The notes under the pieces are model-generated. The model was given only the letters and a program-made list of their open reading frames with translations, did not search any database and was not told where the DNA came from. This document shows, piece by piece, positions 8,660 to 17,683 of a stretch of DNA of 64,000 nucleotides. A program made the position numbers and the translations under genes. How positions within the stretch are numbered: the first letter of the stretch is position 1; each line of letters opens with the position of its first letter. Source of the stretch: JBBSJZ01 sp041739875 (GTDB lineage Bacteria; Planctomycetota; Planctomycetia; Pirellulales; Pirellulaceae); contig JBGSNA010000016.1 of the NCBI GenBank assembly GCA_041739875.1, positions 1-64,000 on the forward strand. The letters run 5' to 3'.

Positions 8660-9637
8660 ATGTTAAACACTCGCACCAATCGTCTTTTTGACCTGGCTTG
8701 GCAGACCCCCGAGTCATTGAAAATCCGTTGCCACACCATTGGCGGAGCACGTGTCATCGACGCTGGCGCCGAGCACTCGGGGTCGCTCGCCGCTGGGCTT
8801 CTGCTCGCGAAGCTCTGTTTGGCGGACTGTGCGGAGGTGACTGTTTCGCCACATCTGAGCAGTTGTAAGACTGATTTTACGGGAAGCACTGATTTTACCG
8901 GAAGCAACGCCGACATCGTTGTCCAAACCGATTCGCCGCTGGTGGCCTGTCTCGGCGCCCAATATGCGGGTTGGCCGGTCAGTTCGGGGGACTATTTCGC
9001 GATGGCGAGTGGCCCGATGCGAGCTATTCGCGGTCGCGAGGAAGTGTTGTTGCATCTTGCGTTGACGGAGTCGAGCGACGTGGCGGTCGGTGTGCTCGAA
9101 AGCGAAACGTTGCCTGGGGCTGAGGTGATTGAGCTGATCGCTTCGGAATGCGGGCTAGCGACAAACCAACTCGCGATCGCCGTCGCACCCAGCACCTCGA
9201 TTGCGGGCAGCGTCCAAGTGGTTGCCCGCAGCATCGAAACTGCGATGCACAAGTTGCATGCTTTGGAATTCGACGTCCGTACAATCGTGTCCGCGATCGG
9301 CACCGCGCCGCTGCCACCGCCAGCCAAACGTGGTAAGACGGTAAAAGGCATCGGACGCACCAACGACGCGATTCTCTACGGTGGTCGTGTGACGCTCTGG
9401 GTCGATACAGACGACGAAGCGGTGGAAGCGGTGATTGCGAAAGTCCCCAGCTCGTCGTCCAAGGACTATGGCCGACCTTTCGCGGACGTGTTCAAAGACT
9501 ACGGTTACGACTTCTATCAAGTGGATCCGATGTTGTTCAGTCCCGCGGTTGTTGCGATACACAACTTGCGATCGGGACGAAGTTGGCAAGAAGGTCGTTT
9601 GGACCTCGCTGTGATGCGTCAATCCTTTCTCTCGTAA
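8660..9637 (+). CDS. mch: Methenyltetrahydromethanopterin cyclohydrolase
   Basis: A 325-residue cytoplasmic enzyme that interconverts methenyl- and formyl-tetrahydromethanopterin in C1 transfer. Family features include VIDAGAEHSGSLAAGLLLA (around residues 31-50), DYFAMASGPMRA, FDVRTIVSAIGTAPLPP, GRTNDAILYGG and YDFYQVDPMLFSPA near the C-terminus. This archaeal-type pathway is known in methylotrophs and planctomycetes. Residues 71-82 are a duplicated TDFTGS hexapeptide not expected in the family. It opens a plus-strand run with an ATP-grasp ligase, an OleC-like enzyme and guanine deaminase. Confidence 0.95.
   Translation: MLNTRTNRLFDLAWQTPESLKIRCHTIGGARVIDAGAEHSGSLAAGLLLAKLCLADCAEVTVSPHLSSCKTDFTGSTDFTGSNADIVVQTDSPLVACLGAQYAGWPVSSGDYFAMASGPMRAIRGREEVLLHLALTESSDVAVGVLESETLPGAEVIELIASECGLATNQLAIAVAPSTSIAGSVQVVARSIETAMHKLHALEFDVRTIVSAIGTAPLPPPAKRGKTVKGIGRTNDAILYGGRVTLWVDTDDEAVEAVIAKVPSSSSKDYGRPFADVFKDYGYDFYQVDPMLFSPAVVAIHNLRSGRSWQEGRLDLAVMRQSFLS
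8870..8905 (+). repeat. 18-bp in-frame tandem duplication inside mch
   Basis: Two adjacent 18-bp units that differ at one base encode TDFTGS twice (residues 71-76 and 77-82). The reading frame is kept. Confidence 0.9.
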
Positions 9638-10614
9638 GTGAGCCGCGTATTGTGTTGCGGTCCCACGCTGTGCCTTGGTTGCAAACAACTCGAGTCCCAT
9701 CCAACCGTTTGCTAGTGCTCGGGAGTGACCAGGGCTGGCACGCCAACGAACTTCGTCTCGCGGCACAGTCGGCTGAATGCGAAATATCGTTCGCGCTCTA
9801 TGAATCGTTGTGCTCTCGCGTCTGCTCGAATGGCTCCGCAGAGCTGTCATGCAGTGCTGGCTCACTCGCTGACTTTGACACGATCATTACGCGTACCATG
9901 CCGATGGGATCGTTCGAACAGATCACATTTCGTCTCGCTGTTTTGCACGAGTACGTCCGTCTGGGAGGCCACGTTATCAATCCGCCTCGAGCACTGGAAA
10001 TTGCAATCGATAAATTCGCGACGCTCGCCGTGATCGCAAAGTTAGGATACGACGTTCCTGACACTCGCGTGGTGCAATCGCGACGCGAGGCGATGAACGC
10101 GTTTCGTGAACTTGGCGGCGATTGTGTCGTGAAGCCAGTCTTCGGTGGCGAGGGTCGTGGCGTGATGCGAATCCGTGAGTCTGAGTTAGCTTGGACCGTG
10201 TTCGCAACGCTCGATCAACTCAACGCCGTGCATTACGTGCAAGCGTTTGTATCTCCGGGTGGTCGCGATACACGGTTGCTCGTCATCGGCAACGATGTCT
10301 TTGCGATCAAACGCACAAACCCCAACGATTTCCGGACAAATGTGGCTGGTGGTGGTGAATGTGAGCTAATCCAAATCACCGATGAACAGCGAACGCTCGC
10401 TCGAAATATCACTGAAGCCATCGGACTGCGTTTCGGCTCCGTGGACTTGCTCGACAGCGACAATGGGCCTTCGCGAGTCGTCGAAGTCAACGGTATCCCC
10501 GGCTGGCAAGGCGCCCAACGTGTGCTTCCGGTCTCTGTCGCAGGACTGCTGGTCCATGTCGCTCGATCGGACTTTCACAAGCATGTTTCGGAGGTCACGC
10601 ATGTCGGAGCCTAA
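9583..10614 (+). CDS. RimK-like ATP-grasp ligase of the C1 (H4MPT) gene set
   Basis: A protein of up to 343 residues with ATP-grasp features: DKFATLAVIAKLGYDVPDT, VVKPVFGGEGRGVMRI (glycine-rich ATP loop), VQAFVSPGGRDTRLLVIG and VEVNGIPGWQGAQ near the C-terminus, with the Mg-binding Glu and Asn. RimK-like ligases that add glutamate to cofactors belong to this group, and an ATP-grasp gene (orf5) lies beside mch in methylotrophic bacteria. It may therefore glutamylate the methanopterin side chain, which is inference. The ATG at 9583 overlaps mch by 55 bp; a GTG at 9652 is an alternative start. The 3' end overlaps the next start by 14 bp. Confidence 0.85.
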   Translation: MARRSFGPRCDASILSLVSEPRIVLRSHAVPWLQTTRVPSNRLLVLGSDQGWHANELRLAAQSAECEISFALYESLCSRVCSNGSAELSCSAGSLADFDTIITRTMPMGSFEQITFRLAVLHEYVRLGGHVINPPRALEIAIDKFATLAVIAKLGYDVPDTRVVQSRREAMNAFRELGGDCVVKPVFGGEGRGVMRIRESELAWTVFATLDQLNAVHYVQAFVSPGGRDTRLLVIGNDVFAIKRTNPNDFRTNVAGGGECELIQITDEQRTLARNITEAIGLRFGSVDLLDSDNGPSRVVEVNGIPGWQGAQRVLPVSVAGLLVHVARSDFHKHVSEVTHVGA

Positions 10615-12334
10615 CCTTGATCCGATAAGCGATCCTTCAAACGATCCGTCCTTTGCCGCCTGTGCTCCTCAAGCGGCAAGAGGCAATATCGCGAGCCGAT
10701 TAGCTTCGATTGCGAAGATCATTCCGAGCGGCATCGCGATCGCGGAGCCAAGCGGACCGCCTGTTCCCGGCGGCGCGAGAAGCTATTCGCTGACGACGTT
10801 CGACGAACTCAATCGAACCAGCGATGCGATCGCACGCGGTCTGATTGATTGGGGCGTTCGTCCTGGCATGCGAATGGCTATGCTTGTGCCATTCTCAGGC
10901 CAATTCATTACACTCGTGTTTGCATTACTCAAAGCCGGCGCGGTTGGCATTTTGATCGATCCAGGAATCGGTCGACAACATTTGCTCAATTGCCTGAGCG
11001 AGGCCAAACCAGACGGCGTGATCGGAATCCCCAAGGCTCAATTGATTCGTTGGCTGTGCCGCAGCAAGTTTGCGACATCGAAATTCAACGTCACCGTCGG
11101 ACGAAAGTTTTTCTGGGGCGGCAAGACGCTTGATACCGTGCGGGCGATCGGCCAAGCGAAATCAACGATCGAGCTTCCGCCAATTTCAACGACTGACCCC
11201 GCCGCGATCATCTTCACCACCGGCAGCACTGGACCGCCCAAGGGCGTTCTCTACACGCATGGCACGTTCCATTCGCAAGTCGACCGGATACGTGTTCGCT
11301 ATGACATTCACCGCGGTTCACGCGACCTTGCGTGTTTTCCGTTGTTCGGTTTGTTTGATGCTGTGATGGGTGTCACGACGATCATTCCCGACATGGATCC
11401 AACGCGACCGGCGGCCGTGAATCCGGAGCGTTTGATCGAAGCGGCCGCGCAATGGGAAGTCGACCAATCGTTCGGTTCACCTGCACTTTGGAATACGGTG
11501 GTCCGATACTGTGAAACGCACCAAATCACCGATCCATTTCCATCGCTTCGCCGAGTCCTCTCGGCCGGTGCGCCCGTCCCAGCGACGACGCTCGCGAAAT
11601 TGCGTGCGTTATTGCATGACGACGTCAATATCGTGACGCCCTACGGAGCCACGGAAGCACTTCCAATCGCGTCGATTGAGTCCCGGCAAGTGATTTCGCA
11701 AACGGGACCCGCTGCTGCGAAAGGCAAAGGCGTCTGTGTCGGTACTCGCTTCGAAGACGTGGAGTGGAGAATCATCGAAATTGATGACGGTCCGATCAAG
11801 TCACTCGCGGATGTAAAAGAACTCGACCGCGGCAAGATCGGTGAATTGCTGGTCACTGGTCCGATGGTGACACGTGAATACGTGGTCCGAGTGGACCAAA
11901 ATGCATTGCACAAGGTTGCGGATGGCGACCGAGTCTGGCACCGCATGGGCGACGTTGGTTACCTCGACGAGTACGACCAATTTTGGTTCTGTGGTCGCAA
12001 GGCACACCGCGTTGTCGCGGGAAATCGCACTCTTTTCACCATTCCCTGCGAAGCGATCTTCAATACGCACCCCAAGGTCTATCGTTCGGCGCTCATCGGT
12101 CGAGGCGAGCGCCCGAACCAGTCGCCTGTGGTGATGATTGAACTGGATCCGCTCTACGTGTCGATGAACGATGCCGAACGAGAAATTTTGAAACAAGAAC
12201 TACTTGAGCTGGCTTCCCGAAATCCCATCACTCGGCGCATCGAAGAAATCATCATCCGCGACAAACCGCTTCCCGTCGACATCCGCCACAACAGCAAGAT
12301 TTTCCGAGAGAAACTCGTTGCGGAGCTGTCGTAA
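10601..12334 (+). CDS. OleC-like AMP-dependent synthetase/ligase
   Basis: A 577-residue ANL-superfamily enzyme. The ATP/AMP loop IIFTTGSTGPPKGVLYTHG lies near residue 202, PYGATEALP near 347 and the hinge region GDVGYLDEYDQFWFCGRK near 448. Segments such as CFPLFGLFDAVMG, TTIIPDMDPTRPA, RVLSAGAPVPA and LFTIPCEAIFNTHP match OleC, the beta-lactone synthetase of long-chain olefin biosynthesis, better than ordinary acyl-CoA synthetases. No oleA, oleB or oleD gene is present in the window. The ATG at 10601, preceded by GGAGG, overlaps the end of the ATP-grasp gene by 14 bp, so translation is probably coupled. The true substrate is unknown. Confidence 0.85.
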   Translation: MSEPNLDPISDPSNDPSFAACAPQAARGNIASRLASIAKIIPSGIAIAEPSGPPVPGGARSYSLTTFDELNRTSDAIARGLIDWGVRPGMRMAMLVPFSGQFITLVFALLKAGAVGILIDPGIGRQHLLNCLSEAKPDGVIGIPKAQLIRWLCRSKFATSKFNVTVGRKFFWGGKTLDTVRAIGQAKSTIELPPISTTDPAAIIFTTGSTGPPKGVLYTHGTFHSQVDRIRVRYDIHRGSRDLACFPLFGLFDAVMGVTTIIPDMDPTRPAAVNPERLIEAAAQWEVDQSFGSPALWNTVVRYCETHQITDPFPSLRRVLSAGAPVPATTLAKLRALLHDDVNIVTPYGATEALPIASIESRQVISQTGPAAAKGKGVCVGTRFEDVEWRIIEIDDGPIKSLADVKELDRGKIGELLVTGPMVTREYVVRVDQNALHKVADGDRVWHRMGDVGYLDEYDQFWFCGRKAHRVVAGNRTLFTIPCEAIFNTHPKVYRSALIGRGERPNQSPVVMIELDPLYVSMNDAEREILKQELLELASRNPITRRIEEIIIRDKPLPVDIRHNSKIFREKLVAELS

Positions 12335-12382
12335 CTAACTGCCAATTTCCAGGTGTCCCAAACCACGAGAGACTGACGACGG

Positions 12383-13645
12383 ATGATCATCACCGGTCAA
12401 CTTGTTCGAATCGATCGCAGTTCGAATGTCGCTGAATCCCAACGCGGTTCTGCCGAGCAACGCAATGCTGTGCGAATCATTCCTGGGTACCTGCGAATCG
12501 AAGGCAACCGAATCGCTGAGGTTGTCGAAGGTGAAATTTCCGAGCGAGCGGACTTGGGTGGTCCAGACTACCTGATTTGTCCCGGGTTCATCGACACGCA
12601 TTTGCATTTGCCCCAATTCGACATGATCGGATCCCACGGCTTGCCGCTGCTTCAGTGGCTCGACGAAGTCACGTTTCCGTCGGAGCGTCGTTGGGAGGAC
12701 CCAGACTATGCTCGAACGATGACGAATCGCGTGATCGATCAGTGCTTTGCTCATGGAACCACGTCGATCTGTGCCTATGCCACCGTGCATCACTCAGGCG
12801 CTGTTGCGGCACTCGAGGTGGCACAGCAGCGGAACGTGCGCGGCGTGATCGGCCAAGTCTTGATGGATCGCCAAGCACCCGATTACCTCCTGCGACCAGC
12901 CCAGTTGCAGATCGACGAAACACGCCGTCTGCTCGATCGCTTCCCGCCTGGGGCATCGCTAGCAGCCGCAGTCACTCCGCGTTTCGCCGTGTCCTGCACG
13001 GGTGAGCTAATGAACGCCGCAGGTGAATTGGCAAAGGAGCGGGATGCGGTGATCCAGACCCATTTGGCTGAGACGCTGCAGGAGTGCGACTTGGTTCAAA
13101 ACTTGTTCGGCGGCGTTTCCTATACTGATCTCTATCGTGACGCCGGTCTGTTAACCCCGCGTTCAATCTTTGGTCACGGGATCTATTTGGACAGTTCGGA
13201 TTGCAAGAAGATCGCAGACGCTGATTCGATCATCGCACACTGCCCCACTGCGAATTCGTTCCTGCGTTCCGGCACCATGAACCGCGCGGCGTTGCTCCAA
13301 AGCAGCGTGAAACTGGCGCTGGGAAGTGACATTGGTGCCGGTTACGAACGGTCCATGATTCGGGTTGCCCGAGCGATGATCGAGGCTGCATCATCACTTG
13401 GCGAGAGCTTCCCGAGTGCTGCCGAAGCCTTGTGGCAAATCACCCACGGCAACGCACTCGCTCTCGGCTGGCCGGACCGCGATCGTTTTTCATCCGACGA
13501 GCAAGCAGATGTGCTCGTGATCCAACCAAACGTCGTCTGGCTCTACGGCGAAGTCGATCCGCTTTCCAAGCTAATGTTCAGCTGGGACGATCGCTGGCTC
13601 AAAACGACGATCGTCGCCGGTGAGGCTAGTTATTCCAGTACCTGA
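12383..13645 (+). CDS. guaD: Guanine deaminase (amidohydrolase)
   Basis: A 420-residue zinc amidohydrolase predicted to convert guanine to xanthine. Diagnostic segments are PGFIDTHLHLPQ (residues about 68-79, HxH metal ligands), QTHLAET (metal His, about 225-231), GHGIYL (about 264), HCPTANSFLRSG and LGSDIGAGYERSMIRVAR, where the catalytic Asp lies and where guanine deaminases have a GAG motif. It follows the OleC-like gene by 48 bp on the same strand. Its last 75 bp overlap, tail to tail, the 3' end of the membrane glycosyltransferase gene on the other strand. A diverged partial copy of its C-terminus lies at 18726-19030. Confidence 0.92.
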   Translation: MIITGQLVRIDRSSNVAESQRGSAEQRNAVRIIPGYLRIEGNRIAEVVEGEISERADLGGPDYLICPGFIDTHLHLPQFDMIGSHGLPLLQWLDEVTFPSERRWEDPDYARTMTNRVIDQCFAHGTTSICAYATVHHSGAVAALEVAQQRNVRGVIGQVLMDRQAPDYLLRPAQLQIDETRRLLDRFPPGASLAAAVTPRFAVSCTGELMNAAGELAKERDAVIQTHLAETLQECDLVQNLFGGVSYTDLYRDAGLLTPRSIFGHGIYLDSSDCKKIADADSIIAHCPTANSFLRSGTMNRAALLQSSVKLALGSDIGAGYERSMIRVARAMIEAASSLGESFPSAAEALWQITHGNALALGWPDRDRFSSDEQADVLVIQPNVVWLYGEVDPLSKLMFSWDDRWLKTTIVAGEASYSST

Positions 13646-15298
13646 TGCGGATCGAAGCAGAACGGAGATGATAAGCAGAACAAAGACAGGCAGAAATTCC
13701 AGCCACACAATCAGGAAGTCAAAGACCGCGGTTCCAACGTAGGTTTGGCCAAGTAACGAAACGGTTGGCGAATGGTACTCAGTCCAGAATCGCACGTAGT
13801 AGAGTATCGAGAACCCAGCAACCAGTAGCCACACTCGACTCCGTGCAAACGGAAGAAGTGGCATCGCCCAAGTCCAATACCACGGATTTTGAGTTGGCGA
13901 TAAGAACCAGAACCAAGCGAGCATCAGAAACGCAAACTCGAGTATTCGCTCAGGTGCAACAGCTACATGTCGCAACAATGTAAGAGCGAGCAATCCAAGT
14001 ACCATCGTTGTCAATGCGCGAGTGACGATGAAGGGTATCCGCTCCGCTTCCACCGACGTTAGATTCGTGCTCCAGTCTGTCACGGCGACTCGAGCTGAGT
14101 TCGGCACGACGACAAACCAGAGGACGGGTTGTTCAGCGACACGATTGTCCGGCCGGAGATTCTCCTCGATGACCATGAACAGCAAGTCGTTGATTTCCCA
14201 GTACTGAAGAAATGCTGCTAGTCCCGAAGGCTCGTTCGCGCGATCACGATCCGCGAGCATCATTGGTGCGAGAGCGGTTGCGGTCGTCGTCACGAATAAG
14301 CCGAGCCAAATCGAAGCACTGCGAAAGCCAGACTTTTTTAACACGTAAACTGCAAAGAACGGTGCCAAGACGATTGGGAAAAGCTTGGCACCAACGCCGA
14401 GGCCGAGAAAAATGGCGCACCAAAATCGATGGCTGAGAAGCCTTATCGAATCCGATGTGGCCCCAGACTTCATGCCAACTAGGCAGCAGGCTGACGCGAG
14501 CATCAGGAACACGGCAATCGAGTCAAGATGGCCGCTATTGGCGAACTCCTTCAATACCAGTGGCGACCAACCATAAACGATCGCCCATCCTGAATGTTTG
14601 CCAGTGGACTTGAGTACTGAGATCAGAAGCAGAAGCACGCCAATGTCAAATCCGACCACCATCAACTTCATGGTCCGGACATAAGTTTGCAGTGAAGCCG
14701 ATGAAGGTGTTGCGGCATACGCGACCGAAAATACGAGTTGGCTGATGGGTGGATACACCGTTGTGAACTGGGGATAGTGCACGCGACGGTGCACCTCAGC
14801 TAATCCGGGGGCGCTGGCAAGTAAATCTACAAGCGAATCGATTTCAACATTCCGTTGCTCACTATCCGTGATTGACTGGGGGCTGAACCGATAGGGGCTG
14901 ATCCCTTGGGAGGTTACCGCCCCGTCCCAAACGTAGCGATAGATATCGACCTCTTGGATCGGCTCAGACCAAAGCAACACCGATCGCATGGCTATCGCGA
15001 ATCCAAGAATCAACCAAGTCAAGCGTCGTGTATCGGGGAGTCGCAGGGCGAGGAAAAGCGAAGCCATACTCAGGGCAAACATGACGGATAGAATCGCCAC
15101 TACGCCAAGGATCGGTCGACTTGATTCCTCATTCCCATATTCAAATACATGACTGGCACCAGCGATCCACGAGACCAGAGCAAGTTGGGCTGCACCAAGA
15201 ATCGCGACCCCGAACTTGCCACGAGACTTGCGAAAGCCGGTCAAGTGTGTTTCTCCTGGCCTGTCACGATTTCCTGGTTTTCCAAGCGTACTTGGCAA
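13571..15298 (-). CDS. Polytopic membrane glycosyltransferase (GT87/mannosyltransferase-like)
   Basis: A protein of up to 575 residues with about a dozen hydrophobic segments. Near residue 118 is DIYRYVWDGAVTSQGISPYR, the acidic periplasmic loop signature of polyprenyl-phosphate-sugar-dependent mannosyl/glucosyltransferases. Further on are TTVYPPISQLVF and PTQNPWYWTWAMPLLPF. Such enzymes use lipid-linked sugars on the outer face of the membrane. The GT2 gene just upstream overlaps it by 35 bp and could make the lipid-linked donor. The ATG at 15298 is the longest start; a shorter start nearer the first membrane segment is possible. The 3' end overlaps guaD by 75 bp in convergent orientation. 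Confidence 0.8.
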   Translation of the reverse strand: MPSTLGKPGNRDRPGETHLTGFRKSRGKFGVAILGAAQLALVSWIAGASHVFEYGNEESSRPILGVVAILSVMFALSMASLFLALRLPDTRRLTWLILGFAIAMRSVLLWSEPIQEVDIYRYVWDGAVTSQGISPYRFSPQSITDSEQRNVEIDSLVDLLASAPGLAEVHRRVHYPQFTTVYPPISQLVFSVAYAATPSSASLQTYVRTMKLMVVGFDIGVLLLLISVLKSTGKHSGWAIVYGWSPLVLKEFANSGHLDSIAVFLMLASACCLVGMKSGATSDSIRLLSHRFWCAIFLGLGVGAKLFPIVLAPFFAVYVLKKSGFRSASIWLGLFVTTTATALAPMMLADRDRANEPSGLAAFLQYWEINDLLFMVIEENLRPDNRVAEQPVLWFVVVPNSARVAVTDWSTNLTSVEAERIPFIVTRALTTMVLGLLALTLLRHVAVAPERILEFAFLMLAWFWFLSPTQNPWYWTWAMPLLPFARSRVWLLVAGFSILYYVRFWTEYHSPTVSLLGQTYVGTAVFDFLIVWLEFLPVFVLLIISVLLRSASGTGITSLTGDDRRFEPAIVPAEH

Positions 15299-16055
15299 TC
15301 GTGTAGAGAATCTTATATCCCGCCCGGAACGTTCCTGTCACGGTGCCACTGATTTTGCTGACGCCGATCCGTCGTCGATAGGAAACAGGCACCTCTTTCG
15401 TACGTAAACCTGCGACAGCTGCTTTGATTTGCATCTCCACGGTCCAGCCGAAGTTGGTGTCTTGCATTCCCAGACTCTCGAGGCAATCACGCCGAATCAC
15501 TCGAAAGGGACCTAGGTCTGTATAGTCTGTCTTCCAAATCCATTTCATCAGGAAGCACGCTAGCCGGTTTCCCCACACGGCTTGGGGCGGCATCGCGCCA
15601 GACTCTCGTTGGCCTAGCATTCGCGATCCGATCACAAAATCGGCCTCGTCGATGAGGATCGGCAAGAGCAATTGTACAAGCTGCTCCGAATGGTCGCTAT
15701 AGTCACCATCTAAAAACGCGACATAGTCAATTTGCAATGGTTCATGGGTGCGAAGCAACTCCAGAGCGCGGATCCCTGCGAGACACGCTCGGCCGTAGCC
15801 AGCGATGGGTTCCCAAGCGACAATGCATCCATTGTTTCGAGCAATTTGTGCCGTAGCATCACTCGATCCGTTGTCAGCAACGATTGTGACACCAACGTCC
15901 GGCAAATCTTGAATCACGAACGCTAGCGACGCCTCTTCGTTGCGCACTGGAATGATCACGGCCGTCCGGGCAAGGGCAGTCGCCAAATTCTTTCCAAGTT
16001 CGATGTCAGATTGATGATAGGGACTCACTGTGTCACTACCGCGATCCGGAACCAT
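15264..16055 (-). CDS. GT2 glycosyltransferase (dolichyl/polyprenyl-phosphate mannosyltransferase-like)
   Basis: A 263-residue GT-A enzyme. AVIIPVRNEEASLAFVI starts the fold, ADNGSSDATAQIARNNGC follows, and the catalytic DxD-type motif is FLDGDYSDHSEQL. Its central part (IGSRMLGQRESGAM, QAVWGNRLACFLMKWIW) and the end (SYRRRIGVSKISGTV) match DPM1/GtrB-like synthases that transfer sugar to a lipid phosphate. There is no obvious C-terminal membrane anchor. ATG 16055 is chosen because the catalytic domain starts soon after it; the frame is open further upstream to 16199 but overlaps a small lipoprotein gene. It is probably the donor-making partner of the downstream membrane glycosyltransferase. 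Confidence 0.88.
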   Translation of the reverse strand: MVPDRGSDTVSPYHQSDIELGKNLATALARTAVIIPVRNEEASLAFVIQDLPDVGVTIVADNGSSDATAQIARNNGCIVAWEPIAGYGRACLAGIRALELLRTHEPLQIDYVAFLDGDYSDHSEQLVQLLLPILIDEADFVIGSRMLGQRESGAMPPQAVWGNRLACFLMKWIWKTDYTDLGPFRVIRRDCLESLGMQDTNFGWTVEMQIKAAVAGLRTKEVPVSYRRRIGVSKISGTVTGTFRAGYKILYTIAKYAWKTRKS

Positions 16056-16209
16056 CCGATGTTGGCGGAGCGCTATCGGCCCCGCTTTGGACGCCGGTTG
16101 TCTCGGTTGATCTTGGCGCCGTCGTGGAGCTGCTGCACCCAGCGATCGTGCTGGCACCGACAAACGCAACCAACAAAAAACCAAACACAGTAACAACATC
16201 TCGGTTCAT
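16036..16209 (-). CDS. Small lipoprotein, 57 residues
   Basis: A short minus-strand frame from ATG 16209 to TAG 16036 encodes an N-terminal positive patch (MNRDVV), a hydrophobic stretch with FGFLLVAFVGAST and a lipobox IAGC with Cys at residue 25. A Ser/Thr/Pro/Gly-rich tail follows. This is a complete signal-peptidase-II substrate pattern. The gene overlaps the GT2 start by 20 bp, so the two may be translationally coupled. The Shine-Dalgarno is weak. No family is recognised; the case rests on the lipobox architecture and position. Confidence 0.6.
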   Translation of the reverse strand: MNRDVVTVFGFLLVAFVGASTIAGCSSSTTAPRSTETTGVQSGADSAPPTSDGSGSR

Positions 16210-16365
16210 GAAGATTCTCGCAAAGAAAATTGGCGGATAACAAAATTAGTTGGTAACAGGGCGTACCTGTCACCAACTGGTGAAGAAATGGCGGAATCCG
16301 ATCAGCTTCCGCCATCTACTTGTAATCAGTTACAGAAGACTACGCTCCAACTCACGGCGGACCGA

Positions 16366-16788
16366 ATGTTCGGCTCAAAAAAACCTACCGCGTTGATTCC
16401 TTTCTACCTCGCCATGGCCATGGTGGTTGCAGTCGCGAGCCAAGCGAGCGCTCAAAGTGGCACGCGAGGCAGCGTCCCTTCGTTTGCACCATCGCCGTCG
16501 TATTCCCCGCCGTCAGTGTCATCCGCGATACCACAAGCCTCGTACCCGCGAACGTCTCCCGTTGAACAAAGGCCCCAAATCATTAGTCCTCAGTACGCAA
16601 GTCCTCAGCTTTCGGGCCCCAGCCAATCAATGGCGATTCCATACGCTGCGACGCACCAGCTCTATTCTCCGTGGCGTCAATCGTCTCCCTATCCGGCAAC
16701 TTACTGGGCACAGCCGAGTTACCAGGGATTCATCTACCCAAGTTACCGGCCAACCTGTGGCGGTTCTTGCTCGGTGCCTTGTCGCTAA
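16366..16788 (+). CDS. Secreted Pro/Ser/Tyr-rich protein
   Basis: A 140-residue protein with a signal peptide (hydrophobic LIPFYLAMAMVVAVA, cleavage likely after SQASA-Q). The mature part is low in complexity: repeated SPQ, PSY, PSYSPP and YPATYW, ending in CGGSCSVPCR with three cysteines. No family is recognised. The start at 16366 places the charged MFGSKK just before the hydrophobic core; a longer frame from 16288 would put 26 residues before the signal peptide. It lies 18 bp upstream of the DUF547 gene and is probably co-transcribed with it. Confidence 0.65.
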   Translation: MFGSKKPTALIPFYLAMAMVVAVASQASAQSGTRGSVPSFAPSPSYSPPSVSSAIPQASYPRTSPVEQRPQIISPQYASPQLSGPSQSMAIPYAATHQLYSPWRQSSPYPATYWAQPSYQGFIYPSYRPTCGGSCSVPCR

Positions 16789-16806
16789 TCGAAAAGACTG
16801 AATCCG

Positions 16807-17619
16807 ATGCACTACTGCTCTTTAATTTTCGCTCTCACGATGTTTGCTACGGTGTGCGAAGCCGGGACGAATGTCTATGTCGGTCATCCAGACGCTGCGC
16901 AATCGCTATCGATGAACGATGTTGATCATTCTGGGTGGGATCATCTGCTATCGAAATATGTCGACGACGCCGGCGGCGTTGATTATCAAGGCTGGAAGTC
17001 GTCTGGCGTTGATCGTCAAGCACTCACTTCTTACTTGACGCATCTCTCGAGTGCGCGTTCGAGTTTCGAGGCGGCGCGTGAGGCGAAGCTTGCGTTCTGG
17101 ATTAACGCCTACAACGCAGTAACAATCGATGGCATCTTGCGAGAGTATCCGACATCAAGCATCCGCAATCACACCGCAAAAATCTTTGGATACAACATTT
17201 GGGACGACCTGCAGTTGTACGTAGGTGGAACACCGTATTCGCTTAATCAGATCGAACACGAAATTTTGCGAAAGATGAATGAGCCACGGATTCACTTCGC
17301 GATCGTTTGTGCGTCCAAGAGTTGCCCGCGTCTCCTTCGCGAGGCGTATATCGCCGATAGAATCGAAAATCAACTCAGCACGAATGCACGGCATTTCTTT
17401 GCCCAAAAAAGCAACTTTGCTGTTGTCGGTAATACGATCACCCTGTCGTCGATCCTGGATTGGTTCAACGCTGATTTTGGCGACACGGACGAGAAGCTTC
17501 TTGGCCGGATTTACCAGTGGCTCCCTGAGTCTCAACAGCAATCCGTTCGTGGCAAGGCCTTCACGCTGCGTTATGCCGACTACGACTGGTCGCTCAATGA
17601 GCAGTCGGCGCCCAACTGA
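16807..17619 (+). CDS. Secreted DUF547 protein
   Basis: A 270-residue protein with a short signal peptide (MHYCSLIFALTMFATVCEAG). DUF547 hallmarks are present: AKLAFWINAYNAVTIDGIL (residues about 94-112), then FGYNIWDDLQLYVGGTPYSLNQIEHEILR, then IHFAIVCASKSCPRL and SSILDWFNADF. The conserved Asn, His and Cys residues of these stretches are thought to form a catalytic site of the NlpC/transglutaminase-like type, but the substrate is unknown. Its neighbours are two secreted low-complexity proteins on the same strand. Confidence 0.9.
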   Translation: MHYCSLIFALTMFATVCEAGTNVYVGHPDAAQSLSMNDVDHSGWDHLLSKYVDDAGGVDYQGWKSSGVDRQALTSYLTHLSSARSSFEAAREAKLAFWINAYNAVTIDGILREYPTSSIRNHTAKIFGYNIWDDLQLYVGGTPYSLNQIEHEILRKMNEPRIHFAIVCASKSCPRLLREAYIADRIENQLSTNARHFFAQKSNFAVVGNTITLSSILDWFNADFGDTDEKLLGRIYQWLPESQQQSVRGKAFTLRYADYDWSLNEQSAPN

Positions 17620-17683
17620 CATCAGCATCTCAAAGCTATTGATAACTATTTCGATTTGAAGAAAAGTCCCTTGAGAGAAAAAC

